DNA from: Neoscytalidium dimidiatum
Lineage: Eukaryota > Ascomycota > Dothideomycetes > Botryosphaeriales > Botryosphaeriaceae
NCBI GenBank assembly: GCA_037367355.1
Contig: CM074698.1
Span: forward strand, 3,100,001-3,164,000
Reading direction: 5' to 3'
Length of the DNA: 64,000 nt
Positions within the stretch are counted from its first letter, which is position 1; each line of letters starts with the position of its first letter. The notes beneath the pieces were generated by a model. That model saw only the letters and a list, made by a program, of their open reading frames with translations. It was not told the origin of the DNA and did no database searches. The translations under genes were made by a program, and so were the position numbers. Shown in pieces: positions 1 to 10,399 of this stretch.

Positions 1-1170
1 GCTTCGGCTTCCTCGACGCGGGCGAGGACCAGTTCGATCTGCTGCACTCGTCGCACGCGTCGCTGATCTACCTCACACACGTCGGCATCTACCCGGAGCT
101 GCACCGCACGCTGTTCGCGCTGGTGAAGCGGCTGGGCAAGAACGGTATGAAGGGGCTCTTCGATGCGTCGGCGGGACAGATCGAGGCGGGCAAGCAGGGC
201 AAGCTGCCCGGTGACCGCGACGGCTTCCTCGCACGCATGCTTCGCCTGCATGAGGCCGATCCGGCGAACTTCTCATACATTGACATGCTGATTATCTGTG
301 CGACCAATGTTGCGGCGGGGAGTGATTCGACAAGCATTGCGTTGACGGCGATTTTGTGGTATTTGATCAAGAACCCATCGGCAATGGAAAAGGTGCGTTT
401 GTCACGGCTGTTTTTCACCCCCTCTTGATCTGCTTATCTACATTTGACGGATTCAATGAAAAAAAAAAAAAAATCACTCGCTGATCACGTATGTATGGCA
501 ACAAGGTTCGTCAGGAGATCAGAGAGAAGACGTTGGCTGGAGAAATCTCGCCGTCGGAACGTATCCCATATCTGAAAGGCCAGAGCATGCCGTACTTGCA
601 GGCCTGCATTCAAGAGGGGATGAGACTCCATCCACCAGCCGGTATTCCACTCCCAAGGAGCGTTCCGAAAGGCGGCGCCGAAGTGTGCGGTGTCTATTTC
701 CCTGAGAAGGTAAGGAGAAGGCCATTTTACATGCTACATCAACTCGAAATTGCAGGGAGCTAATTTAATTTGATGTGAAAGACTGTCTTGGGTATGAATC
801 CATGGGTGGCACATCTGAACAAAGACGTCTTCGGGGAAGATGCAGAAGTGTTCCGTCCCGAGCGGTGGCTCGGGGACAAGGAACAAGTCTCTCACATGGA
901 AAAGCATCTCCTCACGGTACGTTGTCGACCATATCTCAAGTCTATAGACTACCTGTCGTACTGACATACCGGTCTTTACAGTTTGGAGCTGGTGCTCGCG
1001 GCTGCTTGGGAAAGAATATCGGCATGATCGAACTATCCACATTAATTCCGGACTTGGTCCGTAACTTTGACTTTGAGCTAGTGGAGAAAGACGCGGGCCT
1101 GCAGACGCGGAACATTTTCTTTGTCAAACAGGAGAATCTCCTTGTCCATATCACCAGACGAGAGCTGTAG
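1..1170 (+). CDS. Cytochrome P450, C-terminal part (5' end outside window)
   Basis: Haem monooxygenase, probably ER-bound, likely oxidising the cluster's polyketide. The frame is open from base 3. I read four exons, 3-392, 506-709, 782-916 and 982-1170, with introns of 113, 72 and 65 bases that all have GT..AG ends. Visible motifs in order: the I-helix oxygen groove (AGSDST), the K-helix ExxR (EGMR), the PERW meander and the haem loop FGAGARGCLG with its cysteine ligand. The FPE..NPWVAH stretch before PERW resembles pisatin-demethylase-type fungal P450s (family knowledge). The N-terminal anchor and about half of the protein are missing because the window starts inside the gene. Substrate is unknown; assignment to the cluster rests on position beside the methyltransferase and reductases. 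Confidence 0.9.
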
Positions 1171-2197
1171 CTGCATTGATTATCAATTTCGAGTCCAAGT
1201 TCGGCCGTGATTACTTTAGTATTTTCACGTTGTACACATCTATATAAATAATTCAATGCATTATATATTAGCTGTGTGATACTTTGTAATCTCAACAGTC
1301 CATGTGCACTGGTTCCAAAGGTACAGGATTGGAGCTGTGGAGCATTATCCGCAAGTAGTAATACACGTCAAGGTGCGAGATAGTTGTCCGCATCGCTTCA
1401 TCAACGCGGCAGATACCGTACAAACGCAATTCCAAATCATCACTGCATGACTCTTATCATTCTATGTGGTAGGAGCAAAACCATTCCGCTCACATCCGCA
1501 GCAAATGTCTCACCTTATCGAGACATCGCCACCGTAGTGATGCCAACAGGGCAAGCACAGGGCTGTCTGATAAGAAGTGATCAACGATAATGAGGGTCTT
1601 CGAACTCCTCCTAACCGTGCATTAGCATCCCGTCTCGGTGAAGGGAATACGTAACCAATCTCAGCCAGCTCGGCAAAGGATGCCTCCTCGGCTCTCGGTA
1701 TGATGAGAGCGCGGCACGGAGTGGGAATCAAATCCTACGGTGCATCTCGATGACCGATTCGGAGTTCCGCAGCAGCAGCAGCAGCAGCAGCAGCCTCTCG
1801 TGCTGCACAAACACCGGCCGATCTCTTTCGGCCGATCCGCTCCACGACAAGCTCTCGGAACGGAGAGAGGGGAAGCAGTGAAACATGGCGGCACACGGTA
1901 ACGGAAACGATCCCGTCCTGCGTGTCTGTCTGTGGGCGGAGCGGGAGGGAATCCTACTGCCGCCGGCCTTTGAGCTCTCGTACAACGACAGATCGCTTAT
2001 ATCAAAGTCCTCCAGAACCTTCATCTCGAAGCGCCGTCGTTCAGGACAGCGCTGAAGAAGACCAGTTCCCCTGAGAAGAGTTCAGCGAACTCGCACCTTA
2101 CCTCACAACAACAGACCTTACAAACACCTGGAGAGGAAGTAAAAAAGAAAACAAGAGAAAAAAAACTCTTCCACAACCCACCTCACCGCATCCAACC
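1171..2197. promoter_or_regulatory. Intergenic region, methyltransferase promoter
   Basis: No gene is recognisable here. The right end (about 2100-2197) is an A/C-rich leader leading to a strong ACCATGG start. The region holds a CAG microsatellite (1770-1793), a perfect nine-base direct repeat CGGCCGATC at 1815-1823 and 1829-1837, and two matches to the AflR-type pattern TCGN5CGR at 1688-1698 and 1747-1757, the second being the palindromic form ending in CGA. Such matches are expected by chance about once per kilobase, so they are only candidates. Confidence 0.5.
1770..1793. repeat. (CAG)8 microsatellite
   Basis: Eight perfect CAG units in the intergenic region upstream of the methyltransferase. 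No convincing gene reads through it. Confidence 0.9.
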
Positions 2198-3292
2198 ATG
2201 GCCACCGCAACCGCGTCCACAACCCCTAACCTCCCATCCTCGTCCTCCACCAAGGACACCGCCTCCACCGCCGCCACCACCGCCGCCCACGACCTCTTCG
2301 ACACGCTCAAAACCGACGAGCCCTACTGGGCCAACTACCTCCTCGCGCGCCCCACCTACTCCCCAGACTTCTACGCCCTCATCAACGCCTACCGCGCGGC
2401 CGCGGCGCCGCCCGACACCAGCCCGACCTTCGACCTCGCGCACGACGTCGGCACGGGGCCGGGCCAGGTCGCGCGCACGCTGGCGACGACGCTGGGCTAC
2501 AAGCACGTGATCGCGTCGGACGCCAGCGCGGCGCACGTGGCGGTGGCGGGGCGGCTGCACCGCGACCTGGTGGAGGCGGGGCGGCTGTCGCTGGTGGCGG
2601 CGACGGGCGAGGAGGTCGCGGACGCGGTGGCGGCGGCGGCGGCGGGCGGGGGCCGGCTGGGCGCGGCCGACGCCGTCTTCTGCGCCGAGGCGATCCCGCT
2701 GATGGACGCGGCGCGCGCGGTCGACGGGTTCGCGCGGCTGCTGCGGCGCGGCGGCGTCGCCGCCACGTGGTTCTACGGCCGGCCGTTCTTCGCGGCGGAC
2801 GCGCCCGGGTGCGACGCCATCTACGCGCGCATCGTGAACCGGCTGTTCAGGCCGATGATCGCGGCGCTGGGGCCGCGCGAGCGCGCCGGGTGGCTGCGCG
2901 CGACGGCGGCGATGCACAGCTGGCTGGACAGCGTGGCCTTCCCGGCCGAGACGTGGGAGCGGGTCGAGCGGCGGAAGTGGAACGCGTCGCGCACGATGGA
3001 CTTCTACGACCTGGCCGAGTGCGGGGTCGAGGTCGAGCCGGTGTCGGCGGTCGGGCCGGGTGAGAGGGTGGAGGAGGTGGAGGATCCGTCGTTCTGGGAG
3101 GCGGAGTGGACGGCGGGCGACGTGCGCCGCTTCATCGAGGTGAATCTGCCCAAGTTCTGGGAGGGCAAGGATGAGGGCCGCGACGAGGAGCTCGAGGGGC
3201 TGTATGCCGAGCTGGAGAAGGCCATGGGCGGGCCGGACGCCAAGCGCAGGATCGGGTGGCCGGTGGTGCTTCTGTTGGCTACGAAGAAGTGA
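2198..3292 (+). CDS. Class I SAM-dependent methyltransferase
   Basis: A single-exon gene of 364 residues, starting at an ACCATGG context. After a Ser/Thr/Ala-rich leader (about residues 1-30) comes a small-molecule methyltransferase fold. SAM-binding motif I is DVGTGPGQ at residues 83-90, with an acidic strand-2 end (ASDAS) further on. The sequence resembles the fungal trans-aconitate-3-methyltransferase-like group (family knowledge), whose members often act in secondary metabolism. It probably methylates an O or C atom of a cluster product in the cytosol; the substrate cannot be read. The body is very GC-rich at third codon positions, which produces long antisense shadow ORFs. The upstream P450 and downstream MDR reductase support membership in the cluster. 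Confidence 0.82.
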   Translation: MATATASTTPNLPSSSSTKDTASTAATTAAHDLFDTLKTDEPYWANYLLARPTYSPDFYALINAYRAAAAPPDTSPTFDLAHDVGTGPGQVARTLATTLGYKHVIASDASAAHVAVAGRLHRDLVEAGRLSLVAATGEEVADAVAAAAAGGGRLGAADAVFCAEAIPLMDAARAVDGFARLLRRGGVAATWFYGRPFFAADAPGCDAIYARIVNRLFRPMIAALGPRERAGWLRATAAMHSWLDSVAFPAETWERVERRKWNASRTMDFYDLAECGVEVEPVSAVGPGERVEEVEDPSFWEAEWTAGDVRRFIEVNLPKFWEGKDEGRDEELEGLYAELEKAMGGPDAKRRIGWPVVLLLATKK

Positions 3293-3923
3293 AGGGGTGT
3301 GAGGGGTGGGAGGGGTGTGTGGGTTGGACAACAAGGTGTGTGAGTGGGTGTGTGTGTGTGATTTGCAGTGGAAATCTGAGGTTGCCGTCGCTCGATTCGT
3401 AGGATGGGTAGCTAGGTCTTACAGGGAGATACGCGATACGATGCGATATTGTAGCGAATCGCTAGTTCAAAGATTGCGAATCCTTTTAAACGCAGGGAGT
3501 GGTCATGGTATAGGTTGTAGTGGCGGCACAACGTGATAGGTCCGTACGGCAGGGTTGCTCGGAACACCCGACTCACGATGCTAGCGGTTGGTTGTAAAAT
3601 ACCGTTCTGTGTGACTTGTGTACAAAAAGGATTTACAGTCGACGGCTAGCGTGAAGATGGAGGATCCTACAAATAGGCGAGTTCGACCCTGTCCCGGGGA
3701 TGTGATAGGCCGTGGCCGGGACGGTAGATGGCGGCGTCGCACAGACAGACAGACAGTCGCTTCACTTTAACCGCCAGATAGAGATAGGAGCGGAATTTCC
3801 CAGGGCGAACCAGCGGGTTGGTAGCTTTATCGAAGCAAGCGGAGGCCAGTTAAGCGACACGGGGTATTGCATCGATAAGTAAGATATACGGCCCCCAGGC
3901 ATCGTGCAAGATGCAATGGGAAT

Positions 3924-3951
3924 GAGGTGGGAGGTGGGAGGTGGGAGGTGG
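3924..3951. repeat. Tandem repeat, 4 x GAGGTGG
   Basis: Four perfect direct copies of a seven-base G-rich unit. The top strand could form G-rich secondary structure, but nothing in the context points to a function. Confidence 0.85.
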
Positions 3952-4174
3952 TCGCGAGCGGGAGCTTCGATTGGGTGGCGTCGGATTCAGCAGGGAGGCT
4001 GCAGTAGGCACAAAGAGAGCTATACGTAGCACGAAGACAGATGCGGCAACACAGCGCAGGATGTTCCAGCCGGCGGCTGCCCGGAATGGGAAGGAGGCAA
4101 TGGGAATGGCGCAATCGAAGGATCGGGCGGCGATGCAGGGTCGGCGTGGGGCTCGCAGGGTAAGCTCGGTGCAA

Positions 4175-4210
4175 CATTCGTGCCATTCGTGCCATTCGTT
4201 CCGTTCGTGC
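4175..4210. repeat. Tandem repeat, 4 x nine-base unit (CATTCGTGC)
   Basis: Two perfect and two near-perfect copies of CATTCGTGC in a row. Because nine is divisible by three, the repeat keeps several frames open and creates spurious peptides such as repeated Gly-Thr-Asn on the minus strand. Confidence 0.85.
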
Positions 4211-5318
4211 CACTGAGCAAACACCACCTCCGGCTCGAGGCACAACTTGGACCATAGTCCGGGCCCATCCCTGCTCCCTTCAAACGGCCGCGCTAACGCC
4301 CGCTGATGCCTAGCCGGCACATGTGCGCGGAGCCATGGTAAATTCTGTCAGTCGCGTACAGGCTTTACCGCAACAGGCATATGGTTGGTGGGGCTGGGGG
4401 CTGAAAGCGCGGGTCGCGATGGGATTTGCCTACCTTTCTTATTTTTTTTTGGTTTTTCATTTTTCCTCTCTTGCCTGCGTGTCAAGCGAGAGCGGGTCGG
4501 TCGGGTGAGTTCGCGCTTGCCATTGCCTGTAATTGCTACGGACACGCGTATATTTGTGTGGAGAGGATGGATACGCGTGCCTGCGTGGACAAGCCCGTGC
4601 AGTGCGAGGGGCAGCACAATGTGTCCTCGAGAAATCATTCGCTTGACCAGACTTCCCATCATGTCACCATGGTGACGCACAAAGATCGATAGTGCGCCAC
4701 GGGCTGGGCTGCCCTGTTGGTGGAAACAATGAGAATGTTCCAAGCAGTAAGCCATTACGCTACGCCGATCCTTGTGTGACCAGTCTATTCATCCAACAGC
4801 TTGGCCTCTACTTCGATTCCCATCTCTGGTCGATGGCCTGGCCGGGAATCCAGAATCGACCCTTATTTTAACACATCTCCCAAGCTCAACCACGCCAAGG
4901 CACACGGGTGATAGTTGGCAGCCTGGGGAGGGAGGGGGGGCGGCGATGGCCCAGGCAAGACGGGAGCCGCTTCCGCCCTTTACCCAAACCTCCTGCAGCC
5001 CGGATCACGGTAACCGCCTTTGCTTGGCCAGGATGAAACATGCAGCCCACGGGTCTGTCCTACTGCTCTCTGGCAATGGTTGGTCAGACTGACAAAGAAG
5101 CATCGCTAAGCCAACCGAGATCACTAGCATCAGTCACTGCCAGCACGCTCGCGATCGCTTTCGGCCCAATGTTTCCTGTTCACGTTCCAGGGTCTGCGGC
5201 CGCTTGCACCGTCCCGTTTGCTGCAAGATTATGCAGGAAAAGCTGTATTCTCCCTAAAACGATAATCTGTCTACCAATCAACCAAACCCGCCCGCTGGCT
5301 CTTCTTGCCATGCTGCGG

Positions 5319-6436
5319 CTAGAGGCTCGCTGGCTTGCCCCACGGGTACAGGATCAGCTTATGGCCGCTAACCTTGTACTGGTCCATGAGGTCAAGCGCA
5401 TGCTGCACTTGATCCAGCCCCCCGGGCACCACCTGCGGTCTGGTCGGGACGACGAGACCGCTCTCCAGGCCCTTGGGCACGTACTCCTCGTAGAACCAGC
5501 GCGCGAACTGCTGGTGCTGCGGCTCCTCGAACGCCCAGCTGTACGGCGCAAACTTGCGCTCGACGTTGGCGGGAGTCGGCTTCTCGCCGCCAAGCGGAGG
5601 AATGATGGTGTTGTACGAGCCGCCGCCAACCGAGGCGAGGTAGTCGTACAGAAGGTTGGTGACGGGCGGGATGCCAATGGTGTCGAAGATGGCGTCGTAC
5701 GGCCCGTGATCCTTCAGCTGCTGGAGCAGGGCGTCTGGCGCCTGCGTGTGGTCGATGATGTGCGCCGGGCCGAGGGACTCGACAAAGGCACGGTGCTGGG
5801 GGGACGAGGTGGTGACGACTTCGTAGCCAGCCGTGGCTGCATACCTGGTGGCGAGGCCGCCGCACGAGGAAGTGCCTCCGTAGATGAGCACCTTCTTGCC
5901 CTTGGGCTCTGGCTGGCCCGACAGTGGGGGCCGCTCGAGGCCCAGGTGGATGCTCAAGGCGGAGGTGATGGCAGCGAGGTTGAGGATGGCCGTGGCGCCG
6001 GCCTCCAGAGCAACCGACGCGGGCAGCTTGGACGTCGAATCGACGGAGGCCAGCGCAAACTTCTGGAAAGCTCCGAAGCGCGGATCACCAAGCGTCTTTC
6101 CGGAGCGGATGGTAGCCACGCGGTCGCCTGGCTTGAAGAGGGTGACGCCAGCGCCAACGGCCTCGACAGTGCCTGCATACGAGGTGCCAAGGATGTTGGG
6201 GTAGGGGATTGGGTGGACGGCGAGTCTGCATGGTGGCGCGTCAGCGCGGGGCCTGGATCTATCATCAGTGCGGGCGGGCGGGGAGCTTCTCACTTCTGCG
6301 TCTTTGACTCTATGGGGCTGAAGGCGATGACCTCGACCTTGACCAGCAGCTCGCCGGCCTGGGGGTCGTACTTGTCGGCGGCGTCGACCTCGAGCTGGGC
6401 CTGCTTCTGCTTGATCCACGCGGCTTCGTTGGCCAT
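5319..6436 (-). CDS. MDR-family NADPH reductase (stand-alone enoyl reductase / ToxD-like)
   Basis: 349 residues in two exons, 6436-6294 and 6225-5319 (minus strand), joined by a 68-base GT..AG intron with phase 2. The start is the ATG at 6436, because the upstream reading frame has only non-ATG starts. An N-terminal GroES-like fold (LGTSYAGTVEAVG, then PGDRVA) is followed by a Rossmann NADPH site (GGTSSCGGLA). I see no structural-zinc cysteine cluster and no catalytic zinc ligands, so it belongs with the zinc-free quinone/enoyl reductases such as ToxD or LovC-like trans-acting enoyl reductases (family knowledge). It diverges from the AflR-like gene across 342 bases, suggesting joint control. 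Its role beside a non-reducing PKS is unclear: post-PKS double-bond reduction is the simplest inference. Confidence 0.85.
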
Positions 6437-6778
6437 TTTGCTTGCTTGTTCGGTCTGTATGTCTTCAATTGGTGAGTGGTGTGCAGCTAACGACGTGCGC
6501 AGGGCCGTTAAATAGCGTCCGATGGGAGCGGCTGGAGAGTAGCATGGCGCGGGGCATTAGAAATCCGCAGGCTTGAGCGAAGACCGAAGCCCGAGATGGC
6601 AACATCGCCCACGATGCGGACAGCGGCAGGGGCTGGGACAGGCGGGTGGCTTGAAGGAGCGCTTGGTGGCTTCGCCGGAGCGAAGCAGCAGTGAGAATCC
6701 TACACGCGAGGCGGCGGGTGAGCTGGAGTGGCTGCTACATATAGGGTATACATACCACAACGAACGCATGGCAGCACC
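6437..6778. promoter_or_regulatory. Divergent promoter, MDR reductase / AflR-like regulator
   Basis: 342 bases between two divergent start codons. It contains CCGAAGCCCGA at 6584-6594, which on the minus strand is a TCGN5CGG match to the AflR-type pattern, about 158 bases from the reductase ATG and 185 from the regulator ATG. Binding by the adjacent regulator would be an autoregulatory loop, but this is inference from one short match. Confidence 0.5.
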
Positions 6779-7981
6779 ATGATCACACTCACGGGAATGG
6801 ACCCCACGCCTACACCGACGCCGCTGGACATGACGACAGGAGGAGGAGGAGCATCTCAATGGCCGCAGCTGCGAGGGTGCTGCGACGGGTGCAACGCAGC
6901 CAAGGTCAAGTGTTCGCGCGGACGGCCGACATGCGCGCGCTGCGAGGCCCGCGGCACAAGATGCGTGTATTCGGTCTCGCTGCGGTCGGTGCGTCGAAAG
7001 CCGCATACGCAGACGCAGGCGCAAGCGCAGGCGCAGGCGCAGGCGCAGAATCCGATGCCGAACAGCCAGAGGGGCGCCGCTGCCGCCGCGACAGGAGCAG
7101 CAGGAGGAGGAGGAGTGGGAGCAGGAGCAGGAGCAGCCAGCCAAGCAAGCCCCCGGCCCGACCCGACGCAAGGGTCCGTGCCCATCTCCGTGCCGACCGC
7201 GCCTGCAACCCCCGCCGCCTCCACCACCTCCTCCTCCTCCACCTTCGGCCATGGTCCCGCTCTGCTCGACCCCGACGGCCATGTCGACCTCTCCGTGCAC
7301 GATCCGCTGCTGCTCGATGGCGACTGGGACTACGACCTCGCCGGCCTGACCCTGCCCGACCTGACGGCAATGTCCACCATGTCGTCTTGTCCATCGCCGT
7401 CCGCCCCGCCCAGTGCCCATGCCAATCCCGCCATCACCACCACCACCACCACCACCACCACCACCACCTGCAGCTGCCATTCCGCCGTCACCGCCAAGCT
7501 CTCCCGCCTGGCTGGTGCCCCGCAACCCATGGCCGACCTTCCACTCGACTCCTTCCTGGCCAGCACCAAGGATGTTGTGGCTACTAGCACTCGCGTGCTG
7601 GACTGCACAAACGCCCACGACCACGACCGTGTGCTGCTTCCTGTCCTATTAGCAACTCTCCTGTTGCATCTCGTCTGCATTTACGACTGCAAGATCGCCT
7701 CCCTGGCCGGTCGTGGGCCCCATGCCCCCTCTCTCCCCGTCCGCCTGTCGCTTGGCTCGTACCAGCTGGAAGGTAGCGATGCCCAAGCCGTGCATGCTAG
7801 CCTTATCCAAATGGACCTGTCAAAAATCCGGGCCCTGCTTGACGCCTTCGACGAGCGCTTCTGCGGGCCCTCGGTTGTCGACCCGTCCGCCCACGCTGTC
7901 GCCTCGCTGATTGCCTACGTGAAGCGCCGTTTACGAGCTAGCCTCGACGCCGTGCGCGCCTGGCCTTTGCATCACGACTAG
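6779..7981 (+). CDS. AflR-type Zn2Cys6 transcription factor (first copy)
   Basis: Intronless, 400 residues from the ATG at 6779 (CACCATGA context); an in-frame GTG upstream is not a eukaryotic start. The zinc cluster uses C35, C38, C45, C52, C55 and C62 with spacing x2-x6-x6-x2-x6. A low-complexity middle follows (Gln/Ala repeats, then 11 threonines encoded by ACC at 7436-7468). The C-terminal third matches the AflR regulatory domain: a CSCH start, a helical DCTNAHDHDR.LLP stretch, SLGSYQLE, and a final helix LSKIRALLDAFDERF. By family knowledge it is a nuclear pathway-specific activator binding TCGN5CGA-like sites. It sits between the divergent MDR reductase and the convergent exporter. A second AflR-type gene lies at 29415-30404. 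Confidence 0.9.
   Translation: MITLTGMDPTPTPTPLDMTTGGGGASQWPQLRGCCDGCNAAKVKCSRGRPTCARCEARGTRCVYSVSLRSVRRKPHTQTQAQAQAQAQAQNPMPNSQRGAAAAATGAAGGGGVGAGAGAASQASPRPDPTQGSVPISVPTAPATPAASTTSSSSTFGHGPALLDPDGHVDLSVHDPLLLDGDWDYDLAGLTLPDLTAMSTMSSCPSPSAPPSAHANPAITTTTTTTTTTTCSCHSAVTAKLSRLAGAPQPMADLPLDSFLASTKDVVATSTRVLDCTNAHDHDRVLLPVLLATLLLHLVCIYDCKIASLAGRGPHAPSLPVRLSLGSYQLEGSDAQAVHASLIQMDLSKIRALLDAFDERFCGPSVVDPSAHAVASLIAYVKRRLRASLDAVRAWPLHHD
7436..7468. repeat. (ACC)11 repeat inside regulator gene
   Basis: Eleven perfect ACC codons encode polythreonine in the linker between the zinc cluster and the AflR domain. Length variation would keep the frame and only change linker length. Confidence 0.9.
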
Positions 7982-8523
7982 TCCTGTTGCGCCGAGTTGA
8001 AAAGAAAAACAAAAGGTTCAAAAATAACTATCTCTCCCGAGCCAGCCTCGCTAGTAACTGATCCACTGACTGAGGATCTTTCCATCTCGCATACACTCCG
8101 TCATGCGGAAAGTTTGCCGACGGACGGTCTCAAAGACCATACCCGTCACAAGCGTCATCCATGGTTGGCCTGTTGACGGACCAATCCTACCCCTCGTTAG
8201 GATGCGCACGAGGCGTTCTGGGCTGTATCTCCAAAGACTCTTGGACAATACTAGATTCTAGATGAATGATCTCTCGTTCTGGCCACGCGGCCGTTTCCAC
8301 ATTATTATTTTTTTTTCCCCCTTGCTACATGTGCCTGTCTCTGCCTTTACCTTTTTCTCTTTGATTGAGCGTATGTATCTGCTTACCTGTACACTTGTTT
8401 CTTGTCCCAATTGAGCGTTCACGTCAGACAATCTCCACTACGGAAAAAACATGGCAACATAGACGCCGGGCTTCCCCCGCGGCTTCGCAAAATCCATAGC
8501 GACAAAGATTTTCTCAGCCTGTC
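7982..8523. other. Convergent 3' region between regulator and exporter
   Basis: About 540 bases that carry the 3' ends of the AflR-like gene (plus) and the MFS gene (minus). There are T-rich stretches near 8300 and 8345 but no recognisable gene. Confidence 0.5.
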
Positions 8524-10399
8524 TCAAATCGCCGCCGCCGGTGCAGCTTTTCCCTTGACTGACCGCCATTGCATTCCCACGGCTCCCAGAAGGGTCAAGC
8601 AACTCAGAATCAGAGCCAGCTGAAACGTCTGCACCAGCGCGTCGTTGTACAACGCCTTGGCAGCGCCGAGGTACCGTGCGGGCACCGTGTTCTTGAGCTC
8701 CGTGGCGCCAGCGGCTGCCACTGTAGCGGCGTCGACGCCCGGCAGGTCGGCACCGGCGATGTTCTTGGTGAGGCGGTTGAGGAAGACGTTCTGGGCGGCC
8801 GACACGAACAGCGAGCCGCCGAGCAGCTGCACGAACATGATGACGGTGGTGCCGGTGGCGACGTCGGCGAGCCCCAGCACCGTCTGGGCGGCGATGGTGG
8901 GCATCTGGAAGCCGAAGCCGGCGCCGATGCCGTAGATGATGGTGTAGCCGACCCAGCGGTGGGTCGGGGTGCCGACGGTGAAGGTCATGAGCAGGCCGGC
9001 GCCGACGGACATGAAGACGGTGGAGGCGAAGATGAAGGGCATGTAGTGGCCGATCTTGGTGACGAGCCCGCCGCTGACGATCAGGCAGGCGACCTGCGCG
9101 ATCAGGAAGGGCAGCGTGTCGACGCCCGACTTGACGGGGCTGTCGTCCTTGATGGCCTGGAACCACAGCGGGATGTAGTAGATGAGCACGTAGAAGCCGC
9201 CGCCGAGGAAGAAGGCGACGACGGACCCGAACGCCATGGTGCGCTGCGCGATGATGCGCGGCGGCACCGTCGCGTCCTCCTTCTTCCACACCTGGATCGC
9301 GACGAAGGCGAGCAGCAGCACCCCGAACAGCACGAACAGCGCGACGATCCGCCCGCTGCCCCACCCGTACTTGGTCCCGCCCCACGACAGCGCCAGCAGC
9401 ACGCACACCATCGACGGCGCGAAGATGGTCGTCCCCAGCAGGTCCAGCTTGCGCGCCAGCTCGGGCACGTCGCCCGCCCGGAAGCGCTTGATCTGGTTCG
9501 GCGCCGGCGGCAGATGCAGCGCGAACAGGATCACCGCCGCCGACACGCCGCCGATGGGCAGGTTGATGTAGAAGCACCACCGCCACGTCACTTTGTCCGT
9601 GAAGGCTCCGCCGATCTGCCCGCGTGCCACTGGTGTGTCAGCGCGCGTCGCCCGGAAGAAGAGAGAACCGCCGCAGCGGCGGGTTGCTCGTCGCAACTTA
9701 CCAGAGGTCCGGCCACCGACGCGAGACCGTACATGGAGCCGATCATGCCCACGTACGCGGGCCGTGTCTCGACCGGCGTCGAGAAGGCTATGGTGATGAG
9801 CGCGCCGGAGAAGAGGCCCGCAGAGCCCAGTCCGGCCACGACGCGCCCGACGATGAGGGCCACTGAGCTGGGCGCCACGGCGCACACGAGCGATCCGATC
9901 TCGAAGATCAGCAGCGCGATCATGAAGACCCATTTGATCGGGAAGACATTGTAGAGCTTGCCGAAAAGGAGTTGGACGGCTGGTGAAGGGAAGTGTCAGC
10001 GGGAGAAGAAATCATCAGCTGGGTTAAGAAGCATTACCGCATGTTGCGATGAGGTACGCGGAGCCGTACCAGCCCACGTCCTCGAGGCTGTGGAAGTCGC
10101 TTGTGATTCTGGGAATGGCGGTGGCGATGATCTGCGACGGTTCACTTCTCGTTAGCTCTCCTGACCTGGCAATTTTGTGGACGGGGGAATTGATCATGAA
10201 GAAGACTCACAGTGTTGTCGAGTGCTACGCAAAATACGGCGAGACACAATGCCGCCATAATCACAAATAGTCGAAGTCCCGATGGGTAGCTCGCGGCGAC
10301 ATCGCTTTCTGCCGCTGCTGGCTGCTCGGAGGAGGAGACATCTCTCTCCGCCTTTTCGCTCCCCGTAGGAGTATCGACGTCTGATTTTGACAATGCCAT
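8524..10399 (-). CDS. MFS exporter, DHA2 (14-TM) drug/toxin efflux family
   Basis: 550 residues in four exons on the minus strand: 10399-10211, 10131-10038, 9979-9702 and 9615-8524, with introns of 79, 58 and 86 bases. The last acceptor (after GGGCAG) restores the conserved reading GPL-IGGAF, whereas a nearer acceptor would shift the frame. After a hydrophilic leader the first helix ends in VALDNTIIATAIP, the usual DHA2 signature. The antiporter motif GPxxGG spans the third intron and is followed by [13 protein letters not shown], typical of 14-TM AflT/TRI12-like transporters (family knowledge). It should sit in the plasma membrane or vesicles and export the cluster product. It diverges from the O-methyltransferase-like gene over 548 bases. 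Confidence 0.92.

Larger units (their letters stand above)
3293..5318. other. Gene-poor intergenic region with short tandem repeats
   Basis: Two kilobases in which I find no gene with family resemblance. Both flanking genes end here (the methyltransferase from the left, the MDR reductase from the right), so it contains two 3' ends. It holds a seven-base tandem repeat at 3924-3951 and a nine-base one at 4175-4210. Open frames of up to 156 codons around 3850-4320 have repeat-driven, low-complexity composition and are not believable. Confidence 0.5.

Noticed and set aside
2183..3334. 383-codon minus-strand frame overlapping the methyltransferase
   Set aside because: Arginine/proline/histidine-rich antisense shadow caused by high third-position GC in the real gene; no domain and it contradicts the motif-bearing plus strand.
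3661..3720. Possible tRNA-like B-box (GAGTTCGACCC) near 3680
   Set aside because: No matching A-box or cloverleaf stems nearby; no tRNA or rRNA gene found anywhere by eye.
3827..4320. Overlapping 142- and 156-codon minus-strand frames
   Set aside because: Made by tandem repeats and lacking conserved domains; the two frames overlap each other.
5040..6515. 491-codon plus-strand frame opposite the MDR reductase
   Set aside because: Antisense to a gene with clear family motifs; composition is typical of a GC shadow and has no family resemblance.
6557..7624. 355-codon minus-strand frame opposite the first AflR-like gene
   Set aside because: Driven by the ACC repeat and Gln/Ala repeats; low complexity throughout.
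9616..9655. Alternative acceptor in MFS intron 3 immediately after CACACCAG
   Set aside because: It would put the following exon out of frame and break the GPxxGG motif; the acceptor after GGGCAG restores it.
8569..9954. 461-codon plus-strand frame opposite the MFS exporter
   Set aside because: Antisense shadow of the transporter; no hydrophobic or catalytic pattern of its own.
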